Below, in pieces: positions 45,354-53,485 of a stretch of 64,000 nucleotides of DNA. The notes below the pieces were generated by a model. That model made no database searches, had not been told where the DNA came from, and was given only the letters and a program-made list of their open reading frames with translations. Made by a program: the position numbers and the translations under genes. The number at the start of each line of letters is the position of its first letter. Position 1 is the stretch's first letter. This DNA comes from UBA1723 sp045641625 (GTDB lineage: Bacteria > Bacteroidota > Bacteroidia > Bacteroidales > Paludibacteraceae), in assembly GCA_045641625.1 (NCBI GenBank), contig JAZUHH010000017.1, forward strand, positions 124,001 through 188,000, written 5' to 3'.

Positions 45354-46142
45354 ATGGACAGAGAAAAAATGCTTGACAAATACTACAACAAGCACAAGGA
45401 GGACTTGAGGCTCACCCGCAGACACGGCATCGTCGAATACCGCGTCTCGATGAAGTACATTCTCGATATTCTGCCCAAAGATAACAAGGCGGACTTCAAG
45501 ATCCTGGATCTTGGAGCTGCGACCGGACGTTACGCAATAGCACTGAAGTCAATGGGTTATGACGTGACCGCAGTCGAACTTGTCAAGCACAACCTGGAAA
45601 TCATGAAGAAGAAGGATCCGGAAATCAAGGCCTTTCAGGGCAACGCCAAGAACATCGGCTTTCTGGCGGACGAGTCCTTTGACCTTGTCATAAATTTTGG
45701 ACCTCTCTACCACTTGATTGGAGACGATGAGAAACTTCTCGCACTGAACGAGGCTAAACGAGTCACAAAAACTAACGGACTGATTATGAACGCCTACGTA
45801 ATGAACGAATACTGTGTATTGAGCTTCTGCTTTGACGAGGACCGAATGCCAGGACTTCGCCAGGGAAACTTTGTTGACGAGACTTTCCACGTCAGAAGCA
45901 CCGAAGGAGAGCTCTACGACTACGTAAGAATATCCGACATTGACCGCCTGAACCAAAGCGCCGGACTGAACCGCGTCAAAATCTTTTCTCCAGACGGACC
46001 ATCCGACTACATGCGCCCGCTTATAAACAAAATGAGCGAGGAGAGTTTCGAACGTTTCGTTGAATTCCAGATGGCGAATGCCGAACGCGAAGACTTGATT
46101 GGCGCCGGTAGCCATGTAGTGGACATCGTACGCAAGCCATAG
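45354..46142 (+). CDS. SAM-dependent methyltransferase
   Basis: A 262-residue class I methyltransferase, with the SAM-binding motif I LDLGAATGRYAIAL (51-64), motif post-I VTAVELVKHN and a motif IV (DLVINFGPLYHL). A GAGGAAG ribosome site precedes the ATG at 45354, six bases after DUF2062 ends. It is the last gene of the nine-gene operon; the methyl acceptor is not known, but aryl-ring or head-group methylation of the exported lipid is possible. Unlike the unrelated methyltransferase at 55296 it has a longer C-terminal domain. Confidence 0.87.
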   Translation: MDREKMLDKYYNKHKEDLRLTRRHGIVEYRVSMKYILDILPKDNKADFKILDLGAATGRYAIALKSMGYDVTAVELVKHNLEIMKKKDPEIKAFQGNAKNIGFLADESFDLVINFGPLYHLIGDDEKLLALNEAKRVTKTNGLIMNAYVMNEYCVLSFCFDEDRMPGLRQGNFVDETFHVRSTEGELYDYVRISDIDRLNQSAGLNRVKIFSPDGPSDYMRPLINKMSEESFERFVEFQMANAEREDLIGAGSHVVDIVRKP

Positions 46143-46162
46143 GCCAAAACTCTATTTCAAAA

Positions 46163-46191
46163 CTGTAATGTAATGCTCCATTCCATTACAG
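46163..46191 (+). terminator. Terminator of the nine-gene operon
   Basis: CTGTAATG and CATTACAG arms with a 13-base loop, then CATTTCTTTT. A short stem, so moderate confidence. Confidence 0.6.
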
Positions 46192-46241
46192 CATTTCTTT
46201 TATGCACTAACGAATTGTAGGTGTTCGCGCACTCATAAACG

Positions 46242-46313
46242 AACATGTAAACATTACTCATTATTTAGCGAAAATTTTTAGAAGTATAGAACAGAGTATG
46301 TAACGTTTACATG
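46242..46313. repeat. Spaced inverted repeat, arms ACATGTAAACATTA / TAACGTTTACATGT
   Basis: Arms agree in 13 of 14 positions and are separated by about 45 bases, upstream of the beta-helix gene promoter. Possibly paired binding sites for a regulator; too far apart for a terminator. Confidence 0.5.
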
Positions 46314-46437
46314 TGATTGACTACTAACCCCAAAAGAGCATCGAGAAGGCAAGAAATGCAGACTCGACCGACCGAACCAGATCAAACTTTTGCAGTAAAA
46401 TTCTGGACTTTTACTTGCTAAAACGAATAATTAGTGC

Positions 46438-46445
46438 TAAATTTG
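46438..46445 (+). promoter_or_regulatory. Promoter -7 element for the beta-helix surface protein
   Basis: TAAATTTG with TTG at 46415-46417 as -33 box, 20 bases apart; 31 bases before the ATG at 46477. Confidence 0.68.
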
Positions 46446-46476
46446 CAACCTTGTATATTGAATTAAGGACTTACCT

Positions 46477-49400
46477 ATGCAAAGAATTGGAAAACACATA
46501 CTTACCGTCATAACACTCCTCTTGGGCGCAGTCTGCTCGTTTGCCCAGCAGAACTACTTCGGACTCTTCCCAGGGGACAGCGGAAGCGACTCGATCAGCG
46601 AGATGAGGGCCAAGAACCGAATCGACAACAACATCGTGTGGTCTTGCGCAGACCTTACAACGCTTGACCAGAGCATCACCTTCAGAACATCGGAGTACAG
46701 GCTTTCCAAGAGAGACCAGTCAATCATGGAGCTGAGCAGCTTCACTCCGATTGTCATCAAGTCCAAGGCGGGAATCCAGACCTTGAAACCAAGAGTCATG
46801 GAGAGAGTCTCGCTCAAGTCAATGGGCTTCAAGAGTCTAGATCAGGCCAAGAAGTCGAAAATTACTGTAACTTTCGCAAAATCAGGAGCTCCCGACACAA
46901 TGTACGTGGGCATAACACCTCCGGACCGCAGACCGAAATTCACAGCTCCGTCAATCACTAACCTGACATCAAACAGCAGATTCGTCTGCCGAGGAAAGTG
47001 CTACAACTTCAAGGCAAGCGTGCCTAAAGGCTACCCAGAGAGCGAGTACATCTTTGACTGGTACATCGACGGAGAGAAGATGACCGGCCGCCACGACTGC
47101 TGGTTCCAGACCTACTCACGCACGAACTGGGACGATGGAGAGCACCGCATCGAGGTAACAGTCAAATTGAAGGACAACAAGAGCCTTCCTTCTCCTAAGG
47201 GAATCTATGCGCTGACTCAGATTTCGGCTGAGGAGTGCAGAGAAAAGGGCATCACTGTTTACCCTTATTGGGGAACTGACTGCGCAGACGAGAACTCAAT
47301 CCCAGACTACAGATATTCAGAGATTTGCGAGTGGGGATCATTCACACTCAAGCCAATCGAGGACATAGCACACTTCTACATGGAAGTCGTGAACCGCAAG
47401 ATTTCGGAGCGTACAATCACAAACGACCCGAACCTAAAAGACTTCCAGATAATCTACAGAAGTGTAGCAGACTCGGTTGACTTCAAGTTCTTCGACCTGC
47501 CTTTGAACATCAAGGTCGAGTCAACAGAGCCTTACGAGGAGCACACAATCTACTTCCGCTTCCAGAACGACACGGTCAACTTCTCGACTGTACCATACAT
47601 AAATCCTAGCGTACAGCTTTCTCCGAAGCAGAGCGAGATCTGCGAGAACGCATTTGACGAGGGAAGCGTTAGATTAATGGCTACTGCATCGGGATTCCTA
47701 CCTAATTCTGCACTCTACCACTGGCTTTACAGCAAGACAAGAGAGGGCGATTACAAAGAGGTTGAAGCACCGCAGTTCCGCAACTTCATACCAGAGAAGG
47801 CCGGCTTCTACAAGGTACACGTTACCGACGGTGTATTCTCGTGCGAAAGCGAGCCAGTAGAGGTTCTTTCCAAGAACTCGGGATGTCAGAAAGTCGAGAT
47901 CATACTGAACGGCAATCCGTGGGCTTGCGATGGTGGATACACAGAGATTTCTTCGTCCCTAAAGGGCAACCAATATACTTACCAATGGCTAGTTGGTCCG
48001 GAGAATCTGGACATTGACAACCTTGTCTCTCATCTCCAGCCTATTGCGGGAGCGACTTCAGAGACTTTCAATGCGCCGCCTTCAAAGGATGGCGAGGCAT
48101 ACTACCTTGCAGTAACTAAAGACGAGAAGGAAGTTGTTTCCAAGCCTTTGGCAATCAGGAAGCTAAGTCCTTTGACAGGAAACGAGATAGTGGTCGTAAA
48201 GACTGCGCCGGAGAGAGTCTGCGAGGGAAACCAGGTCAACATCACGGCTTCGGTTATAAGAAACGGAGAACCGGTGGACGGAGTGTTCGACTTCAAGTTC
48301 TCCAAGAAGGGAGACTTCGACTTCGATTACAAGGAAATGAACTCTGTTCAAGCACAGAAGACAAGGTCAACAGTGTCCGAAGTTTTAACCGCCGCTACGC
48401 AGTACAAGGCAGAGGTGGTAGGATGCAACGGAAAGGAAGTTTCGGAGCAGACTGCCAGGGCAGAGGTACGCTCTGACGCAAGCTGTTCAGGCGGAGACCT
48501 TTACGTCAAGGCTTCGGGCAACGACGAGGAAAACGACGGAAGAAGCTGGGCAACAGCATTCAAGACTATAGACAAGGCTCTTAGAGCGGCAAGAAACATG
48601 AGGAACTCAGCCAAGTTCAGAAACACACCGCTTTCAATCCACCTTGCCGAGGGAGAATACACGCCTAACGACAAGAACGGATTCGACTTCCCGGACAACA
48701 TCACCCTTTACGGAGGATATAGCATTTCTCCAGTTGACGGAACTGTCAGCGGCACGAAGCGCAACCCTAGGACACCGCAGTACAATGAAGGCAACACGAC
48801 AATCCTAAAAAATGACGACCCTAACGGATACATCGTCAAGCTAAAGAACAAGAAAGACGTGAAGTTCGTCGGAATCTGCTTCTGGGGCTCTAGCATCATC
48901 ACAGAAAGCAAGTTGAACGGACGAGCACTTGACATCGAGGACTCGAGCGTTGAGATTGACTCGTGTATCATCATGAGCTTCGCTTTCGCGCAGACTTCGG
49001 ACAAGCCACTAACTGCAATCGCGGTAGAGGAGGGACTTCCTTCGGGCAGATCCAAGCTCACTATCCGCAACTCAATTTTCACAACAATCAGAGGAGGACA
49101 GATAGGAGCCTGCCTTTCAATCATGAAGGATGCGGACGTGGACATTCACAACACACTGTTCACGAACAACACGTCACTATATTTCGGAGCAGTTGCCTTG
49201 TTAACTTACAACTCAAGTCCTAAGGTTAACATATTCAACTCTACTTTCTACGACAACCAGTCAACCCAGGCTTTGGGTTACTACGGACGCGCACTGCTTA
49301 GAACGTTGGGAGGCAATCCGGAGATAAACATCTACAGTTCAACACTTTGCGGAAGATTCTACAAGGAAAGCGGAAGCATCAACATCTACCACTCTTTGGT

Positions 49401-51153
49401 CGAGTGCGCCGGACGATGCAACAAGTACGAGCACAACTACCCTGCCAAGACAACTTTCGTGGACAACGACAAGAGAGATGCGAAGGAAGACAACTCTAAG
49501 GCATTCCTAGCAAACTTCAAGGGTACAGTCGTGTCAAAGCTTACTTACAGGGGAAGTTTCACGCAGGTTTTGATTCCTTCGAACAGACTTGAGATTATCG
49601 GCCAGGCCGGAGCTCCTCACCCATTGACTCCTTATGACGCGCGCGGTATCCAGCGTTCGCCAATACAGAGTACATACGGAGCCTGTGATGCGGACTACTC
49701 CGTAGTCATAGAGATTACCGAGCAGGGTTGTCCGGACCACAAGAACACAACTGCTTCGTTCAAATCCACTATTGCCGGACTTCAAAAGGTTCAGTACCAG
49801 TGGGTGGACAACTACAACGACATCACGAACGAGATCAACCCGACAATGAAGAACGCCAAGATCGGAACCTACTGGCTTGACGTAAAGGGAATCGACCTGC
49901 TTGGCAACGAGATCACCGCTTCAAGTAACGAGGTACGAGTTTCCGATGTCTGCGAGGAGCCGGGCGTATTCTACGTCAAGACCGAGGACAAGGGAGGAAA
50001 CGATGAGTTTGCGGGAACCACTTGGGATCAGGCTTTCGCCTCTCCTGAAAAGGCTTTCGAAGCCGCGATAAAGTACCAGAAGAAGGCAGGAAGCGACAGC
50101 AAGGTCACAATCCATGTTGCCGGCGGAGGCTACAAGCTGAAATCTGACATGGGAATCACACTTGCCGGACTAAAGAACACCACAGTTTACGGAGGCTACC
50201 CTGGCTCACCTAACAAAGGCTCGAAGCGTGCACACAAGCGCACAGCCAAGGACCCTGGATTCAACACTTACTTCACACCTCACAGCAGCAAGGGTAAGAT
50301 TATGGACATATATCCGGAGAACACTGGACTTAGGTTCGTAACAATGCACTTGCTTGGAAATCAGGACAGAACGGTCAACGGTGTAACAGTGAACGGCGGA
50401 GAGGTTAGGTTCGACTCTTGTCTGATCAGCGGATTCAAGGCAGGCAAGGACGCAGACGCTTCTGCTTTCGCAGTCAAGAAGAGCGCAGACCTTACTTTCA
50501 ACTCATGCTATATCTATTTCAACCACAGCCAGACAGGAGCATTCCTTTCAATCTCTGAGAAGGGCAACAAGTCCCGTATCACTATGAACGGATGCAACGC
50601 GTCAAGCAACAAGTCTATGAAGTACGGAGGTTCGGTGATCTACTCATCAGCAGAGCCGACAATAAACATAAGCAACTGCTCGTTCTATAACAACGAGTGT
50701 GCTGTCAATGAACTTGCGGCGGCAACAACATTCCGAATCAGCGGAGGCAAAGCGAACGTGAATATCAGCCACTCAACTCTTTGCGGTGCGTACTACTTCG
50801 AGTCGGGCAATGTCAAGATAAACAACTCTTTGGTTGAAGCAGTTGGAAACGCATCCGTTGACCAGAGCTTCGTCATGAGTCCGAACAACTTGCCGGGCAT
50901 TTCGGCAGAGGTTCCTAAGGCTGTACATGAAGAGTTCAAGACATACTTCGAGACCGAAAAGCTTGGAAAGAGCAACACTCCTTACCTACCTCTTGTTAAG
51001 CCGATAGACAAGGTGCCTGCAATGAAGGACAAAAACCTTGAAAAGGACCAGACCGGAGTATCAAGAGGCGAAGGCATGGTAACGCCTGGAGCAATCGAAA
51101 CACAACCTGCTCCAGAAGCTGCTGCACCAGGTGAAGACACAATAATTCCATAA
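46477..51153 (+). CDS. Large secreted protein with two parallel beta-helix domains and Ig-like segments
   Basis: A 1558-residue protein: signal peptide (to SFAQ, about residue 24), Ig-like segments (about 160-660; CYNFKASVP, WLVGPENLD) and two copies of a right-handed beta-helix module. Each copy opens with a DLYVKASGND- or GVFYVKTEDKGGND-type strand (about residues 671 and 1160), a WATAFKTIDKALRAA-type helix, an YGGY turn and repeated N-x-S/T rungs. Such modules occur in pectin-lyase-like adhesins and surface sugar-binding proteins; no catalytic residues are evident. The C-terminus (IETQPAPEAAAPGEDTIIP) is not a T9SS domain. Own promoter. The function is likely surface structure or adhesion. 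Confidence 0.78.
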   Translation: MQRIGKHILTVITLLLGAVCSFAQQNYFGLFPGDSGSDSISEMRAKNRIDNNIVWSCADLTTLDQSITFRTSEYRLSKRDQSIMELSSFTPIVIKSKAGIQTLKPRVMERVSLKSMGFKSLDQAKKSKITVTFAKSGAPDTMYVGITPPDRRPKFTAPSITNLTSNSRFVCRGKCYNFKASVPKGYPESEYIFDWYIDGEKMTGRHDCWFQTYSRTNWDDGEHRIEVTVKLKDNKSLPSPKGIYALTQISAEECREKGITVYPYWGTDCADENSIPDYRYSEICEWGSFTLKPIEDIAHFYMEVVNRKISERTITNDPNLKDFQIIYRSVADSVDFKFFDLPLNIKVESTEPYEEHTIYFRFQNDTVNFSTVPYINPSVQLSPKQSEICENAFDEGSVRLMATASGFLPNSALYHWLYSKTREGDYKEVEAPQFRNFIPEKAGFYKVHVTDGVFSCESEPVEVLSKNSGCQKVEIILNGNPWACDGGYTEISSSLKGNQYTYQWLVGPENLDIDNLVSHLQPIAGATSETFNAPPSKDGEAYYLAVTKDEKEVVSKPLAIRKLSPLTGNEIVVVKTAPERVCEGNQVNITASVIRNGEPVDGVFDFKFSKKGDFDFDYKEMNSVQAQKTRSTVSEVLTAATQYKAEVVGCNGKEVSEQTARAEVRSDASCSGGDLYVKASGNDEENDGRSWATAFKTIDKALRAARNMRNSAKFRNTPLSIHLAEGEYTPNDKNGFDFPDNITLYGGYSISPVDGTVSGTKRNPRTPQYNEGNTTILKNDDPNGYIVKLKNKKDVKFVGICFWGSSIITESKLNGRALDIEDSSVEIDSCIIMSFAFAQTSDKPLTAIAVEEGLPSGRSKLTIRNSIFTTIRGGQIGACLSIMKDADVDIHNTLFTNNTSLYFGAVALLTYNSSPKVNIFNSTFYDNQSTQALGYYGRALLRTLGGNPEINIYSSTLCGRFYKESGSINIYHSLVECAGRCNKYEHNYPAKTTFVDNDKRDAKEDNSKAFLANFKGTVVSKLTYRGSFTQVLIPSNRLEIIGQAGAPHPLTPYDARGIQRSPIQSTYGACDADYSVVIEITEQGCPDHKNTTASFKSTIAGLQKVQYQWVDNYNDITNEINPTMKNAKIGTYWLDVKGIDLLGNEITASSNEVRVSDVCEEPGVFYVKTEDKGGNDEFAGTTWDQAFASPEKAFEAAIKYQKKAGSDSKVTIHVAGGGYKLKSDMGITLAGLKNTTVYGGYPGSPNKGSKRAHKRTAKDPGFNTYFTPHSSKGKIMDIYPENTGLRFVTMHLLGNQDRTVNGVTVNGGEVRFDSCLISGFKAGKDADASAFAVKKSADLTFNSCYIYFNHSQTGAFLSISEKGNKSRITMNGCNASSNKSMKYGGSVIYSSAEPTINISNCSFYNNECAVNELAAATTFRISGGKANVNISHSTLCGAYYFESGNVKINNSLVEAVGNASVDQSFVMSPNNLPGISAEVPKAVHEEFKTYFETEKLGKSNTPYLPLVKPIDKVPAMKDKNLEKDQTGVSRGEGMVTPGAIETQPAPEAAAPGEDTIIP

Positions 51154-51170
51154 GTTAGGACAAAATAGGA

Positions 51171-51192
51171 GAGGTGCAAGAAATTGCACCTC
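51171..51192 (+). terminator. Hairpin between the beta-helix gene and ldcA
   Basis: Perfect 9-bp stem GAGGTGCAA / TTGCACCTC with a four-base GAAA loop, 17 bases after the stop, followed by TTAATC. The weak T tail makes partial termination or mRNA protection possible; the ldcA start is 24 bases downstream. Confidence 0.6.
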
Positions 51193-51215
51193 TTAATCAT
51201 TCAATTCACACAAAT

Positions 51216-52163
51216 ATGAAATACCCAAACAAACTAGTCCCAGGTGACGAAATCAGAATAGTCAGTCCAAGCGGCTCGGTTGAGGGCCAAGTCCTTGACC
51301 TTGCGGCAGAGTTCCTTACTTCTCAAGGCTACAAGGTAAGTTTCGGAGAGCACGCATACGGCAAGTTCAACCGATTCTCTGGCACAGACGAGGAAAGACT
51401 CGGAGACTTGCAGAAAGCTCTTGATGACAGCAACGTAAAGGCAATCATCTGCGGACGCGGCGGATACGGACTTACAAGAATCATCGACAAGGTGAACTTC
51501 GAGAAATTCAAGCTAAATCCCAAGTTTGTCATTGGTTTTAGCGACATCACGGCTCTTCACGCCGCAATCAACATCCACGCCGGAGCCTGCTCAATTCACG
51601 GACCTATGGCAAAGTCCTACGCCATAGCAACAGGAAAGTACAAATCCGGAGACGGAGAACTACCAAAGGAGGAGATCGAGAACCACAAAAAGGGCGTAAA
51701 GATGGTGCTTGACCTGCTAAAAGGCAAGCGCGCCGGATACAAGCAGACTTCCGAGAATCCACTGAACAGACTTTCGACAGAGAAGATCTCCGGAACGCTA
51801 TACGGAGGTAACCTAACTCTGATCACTAAGCTAAGGGGTACAAGCTATGACGTACTCAAGAAGGGCGGAATCCTTCTTATCGAGGACGTTGGCGAGAGAA
51901 TGTACTCAGTTGACAGAATGATGCAGAACTTGCGAATGAGCGGACTTCTAAGCAAGACTAAGGCCATCATTGTAGGCGACTTCTCTGACCTTGACCAGGA
52001 CTCTTCATTCGGTTCTATCGAGCAGTTGATTCTGGACGCGACAAAGGATTTTAACATCCCAGTTTTGTTCGGGTTCCCGGCTGGCCACGAGTCGCTTAAC
52101 CTTCCTCTAATCATGGGAGGACGCATAAACATTGACGGCAATACAATCAACAACCACAAGTAA
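51216..52163 (+). CDS. ldcA: LD-carboxypeptidase (muramoyltetrapeptide carboxypeptidase, S66 family)
   Basis: A 315-residue cytoplasmic peptidase that cuts the terminal D-Ala from recycled murein tetrapeptides. The triad residues are Ser109 (GFSDITALHAA), Glu223 (LLIEDVGERMY) and His291 (FPAGHES), matching Ser115, Glu217 and His285 in Pseudomonas LdcA. The ATG at 51216 (MKYPNKLVPGDEIRIVSPSG) fits the family; an earlier ATG overlaps the hairpin. The TPR-protein gene starts three bases later. The family also contains microcin C resistance proteins, but nothing here points to that. Confidence 0.93.
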   Translation: MKYPNKLVPGDEIRIVSPSGSVEGQVLDLAAEFLTSQGYKVSFGEHAYGKFNRFSGTDEERLGDLQKALDDSNVKAIICGRGGYGLTRIIDKVNFEKFKLNPKFVIGFSDITALHAAINIHAGACSIHGPMAKSYAIATGKYKSGDGELPKEEIENHKKGVKMVLDLLKGKRAGYKQTSENPLNRLSTEKISGTLYGGNLTLITKLRGTSYDVLKKGGILLIEDVGERMYSVDRMMQNLRMSGLLSKTKAIIVGDFSDLDQDSSFGSIEQLILDATKDFNIPVLFGFPAGHESLNLPLIMGGRINIDGNTINNHK

Positions 52164-52166
52164 GCC

Positions 52167-53351
52167 ATGAACAGATTGTTTCTAGTCTTTCTGGCAAGCA
52201 TTTTCGCACTGGCAATCTTTGCGAAACCTACGACTGTGTTCTACATGCAGGACGAAACTCAGCTCATCCACTTGCCTTTGATTGACGAAAAATTCTTTGG
52301 TTCGGACAAAAGGTCCATAGAGGAGCTTGAAGCCGCTGTGAACTCAAACCCACAGGACATCAGGGCATACATCCGCCTCTGCTACCTGTTGAAGGAAAAG
52401 GGAGAGCACGACAAGGCCAACGACTACGCAAAGAGGGGAATAGAGAACAACATGCACGACAAGACTCTTCTCAACATTGCCGGCGCAGTCCTTATCCACA
52501 GCCACGAAACCGAGCAGCTCTACAACATCTGCCTAAAGGCCGTTGCTACGAACCCTAAGAATGCGGATGCGTACAACCTGCTCGGAGTTATTGCCCACCA
52601 GAACGGAAACTCGCTTGGGGCAATCACGCATTTCGAGAAAGCTCTTGCACTAAAGAAGAAAAGGTACAACTGGATAAACTTTAATCTGGCAAACGCATAC
52701 AGAGCGGCAGAGAGGTACGACGAGGCGGCAGATCTATACCGAAAGTCGGCAAAGAAGTTCCTGGCAGACAAGAACTTTGTCTCGTGCAACAACTTCCATT
52801 TCAGAAAGCCGAACATGCTTTGGGTGAACAACAACGTCGGACTTACCTACACGATGAAGGGCGACTATTCCAAGGCAATGAAGGCTTACAGAGAGGCACT
52901 TTCGATCAAGAACAGCTCGTCAAGAGTCTATAACGGAATGGCTTGCACATTCTATGAGATGGGAGAGATGGACAGCTGTCTTGTGCTTCTTGACAAGGCA
53001 ATAAAAGCAAACCCACGATACGCATCTCCGTACAAGAACCTTGGCAACATCAACTACGAGAAGGGCAATTTCACAAAGGCTCTCGAATACTTTGGCAAGG
53101 CCTACGAACTTGACAGCACGGACGAATGGCTGATCTCGAGAATTGCTTGCTGTCACAAGAACATGAAGGACTACGAAAAGGCTATCACATATTTCGATAT
53201 GGCAATAGGAATCAACCACACCAATGGCGAGAACCATTACCAAAAGGGCTTGTGCTATCACAGACTGGAACAAAAGGACAAAGCCAACGAATCTTTCAAC
53301 ACAGCATTGAAACTTGGCTACGAGCAGGCAAGGGGATGGATTAGAAAATAG
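52167..53351 (+). CDS. Exported TPR-repeat protein
   Basis: A 394-residue protein with signal peptide (MNRLFLVFLASIFALAIFAK) followed by about eight or nine tetratricopeptide repeats (patterns such as AIDYFGKAYELDSTDEW, ALAFKK, CLVLLDKAIKANPRYASP). TPRs bind partner proteins; here a periplasmic or outer-membrane-associated scaffold is likely. It overlaps no promoter and follows ldcA by three bases, so they form an operon, though no functional link is known. The spacer after it holds tandem repeats. Confidence 0.87.
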   Translation: MNRLFLVFLASIFALAIFAKPTTVFYMQDETQLIHLPLIDEKFFGSDKRSIEELEAAVNSNPQDIRAYIRLCYLLKEKGEHDKANDYAKRGIENNMHDKTLLNIAGAVLIHSHETEQLYNICLKAVATNPKNADAYNLLGVIAHQNGNSLGAITHFEKALALKKKRYNWINFNLANAYRAAERYDEAADLYRKSAKKFLADKNFVSCNNFHFRKPNMLWVNNNVGLTYTMKGDYSKAMKAYREALSIKNSSSRVYNGMACTFYEMGEMDSCLVLLDKAIKANPRYASPYKNLGNINYEKGNFTKALEYFGKAYELDSTDEWLISRIACCHKNMKDYEKAITYFDMAIGINHTNGENHYQKGLCYHRLEQKDKANESFNTALKLGYEQARGWIRK

Positions 53352-53360
53352 GAAGCAGAA

Positions 53361-53431
53361 AAATATTTTTGAATATCACTCATTTTCTCTTAAATATTTT
53401 TGAATATCACTCATTTTCTCTTAAATATTTT
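53361..53431. repeat. Two perfect 31-bp tandem repeats plus a 9-bp partial third copy
   Basis: Copies at 53361-53391 and 53392-53422 are identical, and the first nine bases recur at 53423-53431. Each begins AAATATTTTTGAATATCACT and ends in TTTTCTCTT. They lie between the TPR gene and the promoter at 53454. No spacers, so not a CRISPR. Confidence 0.85.
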
Positions 53432-53453
53432 AGGTTTTCACGCTTTTTTTTTT

Positions 53454-53461
53454 TAGCTTTG
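53454..53461 (+). promoter_or_regulatory. Promoter -7 element for the secreted protein at 53.5-55 kb
   Basis: TAGCTTTG, 24 bases before the ATG at 53486 and directly downstream of the tandem repeats. Confidence 0.62.
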
Positions 53462-53485
53462 CCCGAAATAATAATATAAGAGAAA

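Larger units (their letters stand above)
46143..46476. other. Intergenic region of about 330 bases with inverted repeats
   Basis: It contains the operon terminator (46163-46191), a spaced inverted repeat (46242-46313) and the promoter of the beta-helix gene (46438-46445). No gene is seen. Confidence 0.6.

Noticed and set aside
53361..53431. Possible CRISPR array at the tandem repeats
   Set aside because: The copies are directly adjacent with no spacers, and no cas gene is in the window.
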